Part shown: positions 17,039 through 25,738 of the stretch, piece after piece
Layout of the letters: the number at the start of each line of letters is the position of its first letter
How positions within the stretch are numbered: position 1 is the stretch's first letter
Assembly (NCBI RefSeq): GCF_014931565.1
Contig: NZ_CP063353.1
Coordinates: 1,426,001 to 1,490,000 of the forward strand
Source of the DNA: Clostridium sp. 'deep sea'
GTDB lineage: Bacteria; Bacillota; UBA994; PWPR01
Reading direction: 5' to 3'
Length of the DNA stretch: 64,000 nt
Made by a program: the position numbers and the translations under genes
The notes under the pieces: model-generated
The model's input: the letters and a program-made list of their open reading frames with translations, nothing else
Told to the model about the DNA's origin: nothing
Database searches by the model: none

Positions 17039-17397
17039 TTTACCAATACATCTCCAAACCTTGCTATTATGCCTTTAATAATAATACTAACAGCCAAAAT
17101 AAGCAAAGCGTTTTTAGGGTTTGCTATTATGGGCAAGTTAAGCTTAAAAAGCTGTGTTATAAAACAAGCTAAAGCAATAGTACCAACTACATAAGCCATA
17201 ATTGTAAAGCCGTGAAATGGAGCATTTGTAATAAACTTGCCTATACTAATTCCGCAAAAACACATACCTATTATACCCAAGGTAATAACAGCAGAACGAG
17301 CGCTATTAATAAACATAAACTGCTTATTTGTTAATCCTAAAATCACTATAAATATAACAAAAATAAGCTCTATAACTAAAATTGCAATATCTTTCAT
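17035..17397 (-). CDS. Four-helix small membrane protein
   Basis: 120 residues, four predicted membrane helices (about 5-22, 33-54, 64-85, 92-112). No recognised family. The start has GGGAGAG six bases upstream. It is first in a two-gene unit with a TetR regulator, the layout typical of a small drug-efflux or stress membrane protein under its own repressor, but the sequence lacks the Glu of SMR pumps, so I do not call it a transporter. Confidence 0.65.
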   Translation of the reverse strand: MKDIAILVIELIFVIFIVILGLTNKQFMFINSARSAVITLGIIGMCFCGISIGKFITNAPFHGFTIMAYVVGTIALACFITQLFKLNLPIIANPKNALLILAVSIIIKGIIARFGDVLVK

Positions 17398-17419
17398 TTT
17401 TACTCTCCCGTATAACTAT

Positions 17420-17444
17420 TGAACAATACATTGAACATTGTTCA
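17420..17444. promoter_or_regulatory. Palindromic operator, probable TetR site
   Basis: TGAACAAT (17420-17427) and ATTGTTCA (17437-17444) form an inverted repeat separated by nine bases, with a third TTGAACA half inside. It lies about 25 bases upstream of the membrane protein/TetR unit, in the promoter. Confidence 0.7.
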
Positions 17445-17678
17445 GTTTTAGTGTAGCACAATATTTAGTTCATGAAAAGGTTATTTTGTAAATTAGTTTG
17501 TCATAATAATTTAGGTAACTAGCTATGTTTATAAAATAATCAAAATGCTATTACTAAAATTAACTTGTTAACACTTATATACGTGTTTATATTAAGTACT
17601 TATCCTGTTTTAAAATATGTTATCTTGACAGTTATATAACCTCATGATAAACTAGTTTTTGTTAAATAAATTTAACGA

Positions 17679-17767
17679 GCCGAGATGGCGAAATTGGCAG
17701 ACGCACCAGACTCAAAATCTGGCGTGGTTTACCCCACGTGAGGGTTCGAGTCCCTCTCTCGGCACCA
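17679..17767 (+). tRNA. tRNA-Leu (anticodon CAA)
   Basis: An 89-base type II tRNA. The acceptor stem GCCGAGA pairs with TCTCGGC; the anticodon arm CCAGA-CTCAAAA-TCTGG gives CAA; a long variable arm (GTGG...CCAC) and TTCGAGTCC T-arm follow; CCA is encoded. Confidence 0.97.
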
Positions 17768-17771
17768 AACT

Positions 17772-17807
17772 AAAACAGCCTGTTAACTATAGTTAACAGG
17801 CTGTTTT
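17772..17807 (+). terminator. Terminator after tRNA-Leu(CAA)
   Basis: A perfect 18-bp inverted repeat AAAACAGCCTGTTAACTA / TAGTTAACAGGCTGTTTT just four bases after the tRNA CCA end. It would also stop transcription arriving from the minus-strand ABC operon side. Confidence 0.88.
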
Positions 17808-17897
17808 GTTTGTTTTAAACTAGATACTTTATTAGTATTTTTATTAACTCTATTTAAGCTTATTTAACCACCCACTACTACATAACCAGTAAAAAAT

Positions 17898-18542
17898 TTA
17901 CCTGATTTTAATCAGCTCTCCATTACTCATTTTACTTACTGTATCACATAACATTTCTACATCTTCGGGCATATGGGTTGCAATAAGTAAGGTTTTATTT
18001 TTCTTTTTCATGTTTAACAAAATATCTCTAAACTCTTTCATTGCTTTTTCGTCAAGGCCATTTAAGGGTTCGTCAAGAATAATTAAATCATTATTATCCA
18101 TTAACACTTGAGCTAATCCTAATCTTTGTTTCATTCCAGTAGAGTATTTACCAGCCTTTTTATGCATATGTTCTTTTAACCCTACCTGTTCCATTATTTT
18201 TGCTAAGTACTGTTTATCAGGTTTCTGAGTTAAATTTTGCAAGTATTTTAAATTATTCAAACCACTTTCTGCTGATAAAAAGCTTGGTGATTCAATAATA
18301 CAACTCATACTCTCAGGAAAATCACAGTCTTTTCCTAAAACCTTACCATTTACTACTATTTCACCACTTGTTACAGGTGTTAATCCACTAATAGTTTTTA
18401 GCAACATGCTTTTTCCAGAGCCGTTTCTACCCACTATGCCATGTGTTTTACCTTGTTCAAATGTAACATTTATATTTTTTAATATTTGTTGAGTTTTTAT
18501 TTTTTTATTTACATTAGTTATAGTTATATAAGCATTAGTCAT
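17898..18542 (-). CDS. ABC transporter ATP-binding protein
   Basis: About 214 residues from the ATG at 18542 (GAGGTG upstream, inside the end of the previous gene). Walker A GRNGSGKSMLLK, signature YSTGMKQRLGLAQ (a variant of LSGGQ common in antibiotic/peptide exporters), Walker B LIILDEPLNGLD and the switch His in ATHMPED are present. It drives the two permeases just upstream, whose last codons it overlaps. With the secreted protein and lipoprotein of the same strand it probably forms a peptide export or self-protection system; this is inference. Confidence 0.92.
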   Translation of the reverse strand: MTNAYITITNVNKKIKTQQILKNINVTFEQGKTHGIVGRNGSGKSMLLKTISGLTPVTSGEIVVNGKVLGKDCDFPESMSCIIESPSFLSAESGLNNLKYLQNLTQKPDKQYLAKIMEQVGLKEHMHKKAGKYSTGMKQRLGLAQVLMDNNDLIILDEPLNGLDEKAMKEFRDILLNMKKKNKTLLIATHMPEDVEMLCDTVSKMSNGELIKIR

Positions 18543-19428
18543 CAAAATCACCTCTAGTAAAATTTAGCACATCATTTTTTCTAATAAGCAAGTGCGAAAT
18601 AGTTATAAAAAGTAGGCTTAAAACAATTAAAATTAGCGCTGAGCTTTGGGCACTAGCCATTGATCCGTTTAAAACCGCTTGAAACTGATGCTCGCTATAA
18701 GTACCATGATACAAAGGGGAAAACCAAGATATGATATTAAAGGCTCTATCACCCGGCACAAACATTCTAATTAACCAGTTTACGGCATTGAGCATTAATA
18801 ATATAATAGGCGCAATTAAATAATTGCTATTTAAATTTATAAGTACTGTTAAAGTTCCAAAGAATATAAATAATAACATTTGTAATAAAAAGGTATAAAT
18901 AAATGCCTTTATCGGCAAGTCATTATATAAAATAAACTGTGGTACCGATGATGATACTGCCGAGTATCCTGTAGCTGTTTTGTTCATTGCTAGTAAATGT
19001 GCTGGAATACTCCATTCATTTTGAATATAAGAAAAAGGTAATGAAATTACAATATTAAATAAAGCTATGATGGAGCAAATTAAAAATGCGCAAAAAATAA
19101 TATATAGCCACTGGCTGAATAGCCATTTTTGCTTACTGCCCCGAATTAAAGATAACTCAAAACCTTGATGTCTAATAGGAACATCAGCTAAGATAAATAC
19201 TACAATAATGCTAATAAGCAAAGAACTGTGCATACTTGAAAACGAGGCAATATATGGCTCAAAAACATGCATAGGCATTTGTAAATTACTAACATTTTTT
19301 AAATAAGGGAAAACATACTTTAGTTGAATTACCGGAATTATTAATAACAACATAATTATTCTTAGAGATGTCTTCCATCTTAATAAGTTTAGTCTAAACA
19401 AATTTAAAATGTATCGCATATCACTCAC
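18535..19428 (-). CDS. ABC transporter permease (ABC-2 type)
   Basis: 297 residues with about six membrane helices: one near the N-terminus (residues 23-41), a large outside loop (about 42-64), then a cluster to residue 285. This topology is that of ABC-2 permeases with an extracytoplasmic loop. Its GTG start overlaps the upstream permease stop and its end overlaps the ATPase start, so it is one operon. No catalytic motif expected. Partner: the 264-residue permease. Confidence 0.8.
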   Translation of the reverse strand: MSDMRYILNLFRLNLLRWKTSLRIIMLLLIIPVIQLKYVFPYLKNVSNLQMPMHVFEPYIASFSSMHSSLLISIIVVFILADVPIRHQGFELSLIRGSKQKWLFSQWLYIIFCAFLICSIIALFNIVISLPFSYIQNEWSIPAHLLAMNKTATGYSAVSSSVPQFILYNDLPIKAFIYTFLLQMLLFIFFGTLTVLINLNSNYLIAPIILLMLNAVNWLIRMFVPGDRAFNIISWFSPLYHGTYSEHQFQAVLNGSMASAQSSALILIVLSLLFITISHLLIRKNDVLNFTRGDFDD

Positions 19429-20215
19429 CCACCTTATCTTCGCATTTAAGAGTAAATAACACAGTACACATATAAATGCCTAGCGTAAATATTGCAGCAC
19501 TAGTAAAAACTGATACACTTGTACTGTCATAAGTCATTAATAAATCCATGGGGGCAAAGGGTAAGTGAAAACTGCCCATTAAAAAGTCTGCACTAATAAA
19601 TAAAATTAATGGAGCAAGTACTGCTACATATCTGTTTTTAGCAAATGAGCTACATAACAAGCCAAAAACAGCCAGAGCCATTCCTCCAAAAAAGTATACA
19701 AAAGCAATTTTAATTACATAACCCCAGCCATTTAGTACTATAGCAATGGGGTCATTTAAAGCTCCAAATTGAGCAGTTGTTTGCATGGCAATACTATGGC
19801 TCGGGTAAATTACTCTTAACAGCAGTGCTGAAAATATAATTATGCTGGCTCCTGTTAAACCTCCAATAACAGCGCTTGCCAAGGCTTGTGCTTTGGCGTA
19901 TGTTTTTTTAGAGACTCTTGTCCATATAGCTCGATAAAAATTATGACTTGTATCTTCACAAAAAGCCAAACTACCACTAATTGTGCAAAGTGGTACAAAA
20001 ATAAAGGGAAAGATAGTATAAGACAAACTTACTTCTAACATAAAGGCAAACGAGTAGGTTTTAGAAATATTTTTACCTAAAATAAATTTATCTACGTAAT
20101 CAATCCATCGCTCACTTAATAGTAATAAAACACCAATTATAATGGCTATATAAAATCGAGGCTGTTTTATTAATCTTAAAAAAGAGCAATAAAATACCCT
20201 TAAACTATTTTTCAT
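19421..20215 (-). CDS. ABC transporter permease (ABC-2 type)
   Basis: 264 residues, six predicted membrane helices (for example 20-37, 52-75, 110-132, 160-182, 190-210, 236-256). LSYTIFPFIFVPLCTISGSLAFCEDTSHNFYRAIWTRVSKK looks like the cytoplasmic coupling region of an ABC-2 permease (cited as an outline). It overlaps its neighbours by four and eight bases. Likely forms a heterodimer with the downstream permease, energised by the ATPase. Confidence 0.8.
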   Translation of the reverse strand: MKNSLRVFYCSFLRLIKQPRFYIAIIIGVLLLLSERWIDYVDKFILGKNISKTYSFAFMLEVSLSYTIFPFIFVPLCTISGSLAFCEDTSHNFYRAIWTRVSKKTYAKAQALASAVIGGLTGASIIIFSALLLRVIYPSHSIAMQTTAQFGALNDPIAIVLNGWGYVIKIAFVYFFGGMALAVFGLLCSSFAKNRYVAVLAPLILFISADFLMGSFHLPFAPMDLLMTYDSTSVSVFTSAAIFTLGIYMCTVLFTLKCEDKVGE

Positions 20216-21290
20216 CTAATTATTTCTCCTGTAGTGGCATTAATGATCATTACAAACTCCAAGTTATTGCCTTCACGTTTACCAGATGATATAACCCATA
20301 CGGGTTTATAGGTAACATAAGCACCATTAATGCCTGCATAAGTACTGGCTAAATTTTCATCTTCAATTCTAAATGGATAATATTTTAATGAAATATCTTT
20401 AATATTAAATTCACTTTTTTTGCAAATTCCCTTAATATAATTTTCGGTATAGGCTTCAATAGTATCTACATAAATTCTAAGAGTATTTAAAACCTGTTCA
20501 AGGCTGATAATAGCTGTTGTTTTAACATGTTTAAAATCTCTAACTGTTAAGCTTGAAAAAACTACTTTGTTGTTTTGTATAAACACAACACCACCGTCTG
20601 GTTTAATAATTTGTTGATCAATAGTTTGGGGTGGATTATCAATTAAAATATTTATATTACTACGTTTATAATCTACAACCATAATACTTTGCTGATTTAA
20701 AGGTTGATATACTGTGTAATTATTAACCATTAAACGGTTTTCAGCTACATTATTAATAAACTTATTACTTAGTTGTAAAGCCTGGTTTACTTCTTTTTGC
20801 TGTGGATTAATAACAGCACATTCGTTTAAACTAACCTCTTGATATTCTTTATTAAAATACCTAAAAGTTGAGTCAGTAAGTAAATAGTAAACCTCGATAT
20901 CACTGTTTCTGTAGCCAAAAGTATTGTTAATTATTTGATCAGTTATTTCTTGCATTTTTAAGTGTTTAGCTTGCCAATTATCATAAAAATGTTCTAACTT
21001 TTGCTTTTTTCACCAAAAAAATATTTGAACCATTTATTATGGTTTACGGCTATGGGGCAAGCATTATAAATAGCATACTCTTTATTATCCACATTAACAT
21101 CAACATCAATATTTAGTTTAATGGTTTTACCAACAACTACTTCTTTAACATGGGCTATGTTTGTTTTATTATCTTTAATATAAGTAATTGTACCTTTACT
21201 AGGTTTTATTACTTGAGATGGTGCTTGTTTACAACCCGCTAAAACAACTAAAAACCCTACAACAATAAGTAAGATTTTTTTAGTCTTCAT
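20212..21290 (-). pseudogene. Lipoprotein interrupted by one-base frameshift (two open frames)
   Basis: Two frames, 20994-21290 (98 residues) and 20212-20955 (247 residues), read as one protein if one A is added in the A6 run at 21005-21010: the joined sequence runs FFGEKKQKLEHFYDNWQ then into the second frame, with no stop between. The whole would be 359 residues. The N-terminus is a lipoprotein signal with lipobox VLAGC (Cys19). The C-terminus (YVTYKPVWVIS, EFVMIINATTGEIIR) resembles PepSY/YycI-like domains outside the membrane. It is the gene before the ABC permeases and overlaps the first by four bases. A sequencing error, real decay, or -1 slippage are all possible. Confidence 0.65.
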
Positions 21291-21353
21291 TTATGTATCT
21301 CCTTAAAAAATTAAATATGAGGTTATTCATTTGTTAATTAATTATTGGCTATT

Positions 21354-21757
21354 TTATTTTTTACCCCAGAACTTACCTGCTACATACTTATAGCTAGTTC
21401 CTTCATTTGAATTGGCTCTAGCCAGTAGTTGCTCTTTATCAAGAGAATATCCATAATCTTCATAATTATAAGTATAATCACCAGTTTTATGCCAGTATGA
21501 TTGAGTTACATCAAATTTATTACCATTGTAATATCCTCTAACCTTCCAGTTAGCATTATGGTTACCAGCATAACTTGAAACAACATTACGTGCTTTTATA
21601 GGATTACTATATGTCTGTGTAGCTAAAAGATAATAATAATTTGAGTGTACATACTTAATTGAACCAGAATAAGATTGGTAAGCAGATGCTACATTAGCAG
21701 CAATTGCTATCAATAAAACTAAAACAAAAAAATAGATATTGCTTTTTTAGTTTTCAT
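21354..21757 (-). pseudogene. Small secreted Tyr-rich protein gene with frameshift in its signal peptide
   Basis: The ATG at 21757 has a GGAG site six bases upstream and starts MKTKKAISIF, but the T7 run (21726-21732) puts the frame into a stop. One extra T restores MKTKKAISIF-FVLVLLIAIAANVASA, a textbook signal peptide cleaved after ASA, then ~108 residues rich in Tyr, Ser and Asn (YSGSIKYVHSNYYYLL, WKVRGYYNGNKFDVTQSYW). Restored length 134. It resembles small secreted bacteriocin-like or adhesin-like proteins but I cannot assign a family. It is first in the locus with the lipoprotein and ABC exporter. Confidence 0.6.
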
Positions 21758-21779
21758 AATGACTCCTTTATTTTCAATT

Positions 21780-22088
21780 TAAATGCTATGTTACTTTAGT
21801 TAACAATTTTTTAACAACTGAAATAGTTAATAAACTCCTTAACAAAAGGAATTTATTTGTTACAAAGTAGCGTGTTATGTTATATATAAAATAACACTAT
21901 TGCCTTTGGTTTTCATTTAACTGCTTCTAAACCATTTGTGAATAACCTCATAAAATTATGAACATATAACCAGTTTGTTTTCTACATTATAACACAAACA
22001 TATACATTATATTACATTTTTATCATTTTAAAATATTTTTGATTTATGTATCCATTTTATCTTAATAATAGTGTTTATTTTGTTATAT
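21780..22088. promoter_or_regulatory. Non-coding upstream region of the secreted-protein/ABC locus
   Basis: About 310 very AT-rich bases with no open frame of note. It carries several GTTAACAA/TTGTTAAC-like fragments (about 21797-21850), which may be binding half-sites, and presumably the promoter for the minus-strand locus. No known RNA motif was recognised. Confidence 0.4.
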
Positions 22089-22121
22089 AAAAAAAAGACC
22101 AACAAAATTTGGTCTTTTTTT
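22089..22121. terminator. Terminator of the PadR/DUF2812 operon
   Basis: AAAAAAGACCAA and TTGGTCTTTTTT form a 12-bp stem with A-run and T-run on either side, 17 bases after the DUF2812 gene stop. It can act in both directions. Confidence 0.85.
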
Positions 22122-22137
22122 ACCTATTGATAAGTAT

Positions 22138-23349
22138 TTATTTTAAACTGTTGGCAACAATTTGTACCCACTCGTTTAACTGCATTGTATAATCATTAGA
22201 TGTTTGATAAAAGGTTGCTTTAATTACTTTAGTGCCTTTTTGAATAATTACAGTCGGAAATATATTTGCATATGCAACTGCATAATCTACATCTAAATCA
22301 GCTAAATTATATTCTGTATAGTTTTTAGACTTTTTTTCCTGTAATTTTAACTCTCTGGCAATTTCCCTTGCAAGGTTAGGTGCTATAGTTTCATAATAAT
22401 CTACCAGTAATCCACCCTGTAAATATTGATTATTTTTTAAAACAACTGAAGCTGTTTCATGATACTTTATTATTTTAGGTGCAAGCCAGTCGGATTTAGT
22501 TTCTATTGTATTAGCAAATTTTAAGTCATTTAATTTGTATACTCCATGGGGAGCAAAATCAGCGATGGTTGCAAAAGGAAGTTGATCAGTGTAATCTGCT
22601 AAAGATTGTACATTTTTATTCATAATTTCATTGCTCCAACCACTGAATAAACAAGCAAACCATGCGAAGATCATCAATAGAAAAATTATACCACCTATAT
22701 GATATTGTTTAACTTTTTGATTCCAATTTTTTTTATGGTTTAGCATTTCACCCATTGCTAATTTTTTTCGTATTTTACGTAGGTGTACTACTTTTAATAC
22801 AGAACGCACTAAGGCCCATAATACTAAAATAGCAGCCCACCCTATTAACCAAGATCCAATATTAACGGCTGTTAACACTGGTCTACCATACAGCATTACT
22901 ATAGGATAAACCAATAACCACATAAAAGTAGCAATAGTATTTGAGCGTTCACGCTTACGTACTATATCAAGCGCTAATGCTTGTACCCTAGGGTCTGTAT
23001 TTAACTCACGGGCATCGGGTGAAGTTGAACAATAAATAAAAAATTGACCCCTTGAGGCAATATATTGCCAGCCATATGATTCATTCAACTCTTTGGCTTC
23101 ATCGTCGGGTTCGCCGTTATTATCAGCAAATAAACTTATTTTAACGGGAGCAGCTTGCATACGATAACGTACATTTTTAGGCTCTTTTTTTTCAAAAACT
23201 GCAAATCCAGCGAAAAAACCATCTTTGCTTAAAAATAGGCCTTTTGCAGCCATATCCGCTAGCCAGCTTTCTGTTTTTTCAATCTCATAATTTGCGCAGG
23301 GTGGTAATCGGTAAACTTTTTTTGCTTTTATTTGTAATTTGTCGCTCAT
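22138..23349 (-). CDS. DUF2812 domain membrane protein
   Basis: 403 residues. The N-terminal domain (about 15-120) has CANYEIEKTESWLADMAAKGLFLSKDGFFAGFAVFEK, a clear DUF2812 pattern, followed by ESYGWQYIASRGQFFIYCS. Two membrane helix pairs (about 138-190 and 218-238) precede an outside C-terminal domain. DUF2812 genes usually follow a PadR repressor, as here (two bases apart), and the pair is thought to respond to envelope or antibiotic stress; the molecular role is unknown. Confidence 0.88.
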   Translation of the reverse strand: MSDKLQIKAKKVYRLPPCANYEIEKTESWLADMAAKGLFLSKDGFFAGFAVFEKKEPKNVRYRMQAAPVKISLFADNNGEPDDEAKELNESYGWQYIASRGQFFIYCSTSPDARELNTDPRVQALALDIVRKRERSNTIATFMWLLVYPIVMLYGRPVLTAVNIGSWLIGWAAILVLWALVRSVLKVVHLRKIRKKLAMGEMLNHKKNWNQKVKQYHIGGIIFLLMIFAWFACLFSGWSNEIMNKNVQSLADYTDQLPFATIADFAPHGVYKLNDLKFANTIETKSDWLAPKIIKYHETASVVLKNNQYLQGGLLVDYYETIAPNLAREIARELKLQEKKSKNYTEYNLADLDVDYAVAYANIFPTVIIQKGTKVIKATFYQTSNDYTMQLNEWVQIVANSLK

Positions 23350-23351
23350 AA

Positions 23352-23675
23352 CTATACCTCCCTTATGTAGCTTTCACTATCAGCGTCTGAAATACAACGA
23401 CGTAAACGAATTAACTCTGTTTTATAGGCTTCTCTACCTTTATTAGTAATGTTATAGGTTCGTTTACGTCCTGTAACCTCTGTTTCTGTAATATATTTTT
23501 CTTTTTCGAACTTCCCCAATATAGTATATAAAGTGGCTGGTCCTATTTGTAACTGGCCTTGAGTTTTACTATCAATAAATTTTGCTACGTCAATACCACA
23601 CATTGCTTGCCGGCAAAACGCCATCAACACATAAAACATTGTTTCCGTTAGCCCTTCCAATGCTTTTCTTGGCAT
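23352..23675 (-). CDS. PadR family transcriptional regulator
   Basis: 107 residues from the ATG at 23675 (AGGAGG seven bases upstream). PadR winged helix: GLTETMFYVLMAF, GQLQIGPATLYTILGKFEKEKYI, GRKRTYNITNKGREAY. Subgroup 2 (short, no long C-terminal domain). It is first in the operon with the DUF2812 gene. A perfect 32-bp palindrome 20 bases upstream of the start is the expected autorepression site. Confidence 0.92.
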   Translation of the reverse strand: MPRKALEGLTETMFYVLMAFCRQAMCGIDVAKFIDSKTQGQLQIGPATLYTILGKFEKEKYITETEVTGRKRTYNITNKGREAYKTELIRLRRCISDADSESYIREV

Positions 23676-23695
23676 CAATTTACCTCCTAATATGC

Positions 23696-23727
23696 AATAT
23701 CGTTAAATGATATCATTTAACGATATT
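23696..23727. promoter_or_regulatory. PadR operator: perfect 32-bp palindrome
   Basis: AATATCGTTAAATGAT (23696-23711) is followed directly by its exact reverse complement (23712-23727). It contains the ATATCATTTAACGATAT type core, and lies just before the PadR start codon, so it would overlap promoter or early transcript. Confidence 0.85.
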
Positions 23728-23896
23728 ATATAAAGCATCTATGATATTGTCAATATTAAATTTAAAATTATTAACTTAGCTTTATAAATAATAGAACAGA
23801 ACTGCACTAAGCAATTCTGTTTTATTTGATTTTATGTACTTACTACACACCAATTGATTTATAGATTTTAAAAAAACTTATACCTTAAATTTATTA

Positions 23897-24580
23897 CTAT
23901 TCATTGGTTATATTATGCTCTTTTATTTTAAACACACCATTTAAGATTCGTTCGCCTTTTTCTATTATATATTTTGGAGAATAAGTTTCTACTTCTTTTT
24001 GCTCCAAACAAATTTTAATATTTTTGTAGTTCGAGCAATTATACCAGCGCTCAATATTACCTTTTGAATATTTCATAAAAGGGTAAAACTCAAAATGAAC
24101 GCTATTGTTAGGAGGAACTATATACTCTTGTTTTTGAGATACTGAATAAACGTTAAACCAGTCTACACCTAAAACATTAATTAATGCTTTTCTTTGCTTT
24201 TTATTAAGTTTAACATCGAATAAACAAGCTTGACTGGCATTTAGCTTAAAGCTGTGTTTTACATGTTTAGATATTTTATTATAATAAACTTCGCTAGCTC
24301 TTTTAGCTAATTCTTTGTTAACTATTTGTAGAGAGTTTTGTAATTCATTATATGAATAAGAATCTTTTTTAACTCTAATTTTTTGATTCAAACTCGTTAA
24401 AAACGCTTTAGCATTTTCACCTTCATATACTATAACGGTATTATTTTCAATAACAGATATTTTTAAAACATCATTTATATTAATTGCCTTACCTCTAATT
24501 ATAGTAATAATATATATAGCTAATAATAACACCATAACAATTGCTATTATTATTTTTTTTAACCCAAATTTTTTGCTCAT
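23897..24580 (-). CDS. Hypothetical membrane-anchored protein
   Basis: 227 residues. A single N-terminal membrane helix (about residues 9-26), then an outside domain with many Lys and Tyr and no cysteine cluster. VDWFNVYSVSQKQEYIVPPNNSVHFEFYPFMKYSKG and the two ends are not recognised. It stands alone between the PadR operon and the Fur-box hydrolase, with AT-rich spacers. The protein could bind a ligand at the cell surface, but nothing in the sequence says so. Confidence 0.6.
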   Translation of the reverse strand: MSKKFGLKKIIIAIVMVLLLAIYIITIIRGKAININDVLKISVIENNTVIVYEGENAKAFLTSLNQKIRVKKDSYSYNELQNSLQIVNKELAKRASEVYYNKISKHVKHSFKLNASQACLFDVKLNKKQRKALINVLGVDWFNVYSVSQKQEYIVPPNNSVHFEFYPFMKYSKGNIERWYNCSNYKNIKICLEQKEVETYSPKYIIEKGERILNGVFKIKEHNITNE

Positions 24581-24647
24581 TATTATACTCTTTTCATAGT
24601 TTATCTTAACTTAAATATTATCATATATTTTGGGCTAATTACAGCAG

Positions 24648-25505
24648 CTAAAGTTTGTTTTCAAAAAATGAGTCGATTAAATTTATATATTTTGCAGATG
24701 ACTCAAGAATTCCCATATGCGATTCATTAACAAAATGTTGTTTGCTAGCATCTTTAAATATATTATTAAGAGCTAACTTCTGCTCAGCAGTGAAGGCTTT
24801 ATCTGCTTTAGAATCTATAATTAATACCTTGTTAGCATTATCAGCAAAGCTAAATTCATTAAAACAATAATTTTTTGCAAAGTCATTCATTAAGATAATT
24901 GGAGTAATTAACTGTTGTTTATTACATTGTTTTATTGACTGCTGAAATAAATTAGTCCAAAACTCAGTGTTTACAAATAAATGTTGTTCTATAGATTTTT
25001 TTATTTTATTTGTAACTGCTTGTTTAAGCACTAATTCAGGCACAGGCTCTAAGTCTTTTAGAGTTTTAGTATTTTCTTTTAGCTTATTAGCATATAGTTG
25101 CTGTAAATTTTTTGTAACTGTAGTTGTATGACACAAAACTAGCTTTTTAATTAGCTTAGGCTGTTTTAATAACATAACTTGGGCTATTATTCCACCCATT
25201 GATTGAGCACAAATATATAAATCCTTAACCTGTTCATTATTTATTATGCTAAAAATAATATCTACTAAACTATTAAGTGATTCACACTCAGGGTAGTTAA
25301 AACTAATTACTTTAAATCTCTTACTAAAAAACAAACAGTACTCAAAAAATGGCTCCGAAACTCCCGATCCACCGGTTAATAATAGCAATGTTTGTGTACT
25401 ATTATCACCTAAAGTATAATACTCTATTTCTTTATCTTTATGGTTAATAGTTTTGAAAACTGCTTTATTGATAAACTGCTCATATTTCTCTTTTAGATAG
25501 CTCAT
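24648..25505 (-). CDS. Alpha/beta hydrolase, possibly iron-regulated
   Basis: 285 residues from the ATG at 25505 (GGGAGTG upstream). Hydrolase fold: LLLTGGSGVSEPFFEYC oxyanion region, nucleophile AQSMGGIIAQ, acid in LIIDSKADKAFTAEQ and final His in NESHMGILES. No signal peptide, so cytoplasmic. Sixty-seven bases upstream is a perfect 15-base Fur-type box (25572-25586). Iron-regulated hydrolases of this fold often release iron from siderophores, but the sequence alone does not identify the substrate. Confidence 0.8.
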   Translation of the reverse strand: MSYLKEKYEQFINKAVFKTINHKDKEIEYYTLGDNSTQTLLLLTGGSGVSEPFFEYCLFFSKRFKVISFNYPECESLNSLVDIIFSIINNEQVKDLYICAQSMGGIIAQVMLLKQPKLIKKLVLCHTTTVTKNLQQLYANKLKENTKTLKDLEPVPELVLKQAVTNKIKKSIEQHLFVNTEFWTNLFQQSIKQCNKQQLITPIILMNDFAKNYCFNEFSFADNANKVLIIDSKADKAFTAEQKLALNNIFKDASKQHFVNESHMGILESSAKYINLIDSFFENKL

Positions 25506-25571
25506 AATGCCACTCCCTTTATAAATAATAATCATTAATATCAGTTTATATTAATTAGTATACTTTGTAAA

Positions 25572-25586
25572 TGATAATGATTATCA
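25572..25586. promoter_or_regulatory. Fur-type iron box (7-1-7 palindrome)
   Basis: TGATAATGATTATCA is the exact 7-1-7 Fur consensus (TGATAATNATTATCA). It lies in the divergent region between the hydrolase gene (left) and the BtrH-like gene (right, 153 bases away); spacing favours the hydrolase. A looser copy, AATAATAATCATTAATATC, sits at about 25525-25543. Confidence 0.75.
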
Positions 25587-25738
25587 TATAAAATTAAATT
25601 TAGCATAATAATACTTACAGTTTTTTTAATTATTACACATAGCATTGTTTGTTGATGAACAAAATAAGATTAACTGAACATGCTTACTTTAATTTAGTCG
25701 CTTAACTAATAACATTAAAGATATAAAGGAGTGTTACT

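Noticed and set aside
21354-21757. Lactococcin 972 family bacteriocin
   Set aside because: Size and secretion fit loosely, but the conserved YNFW-type ending and other marks of that family are not seen.
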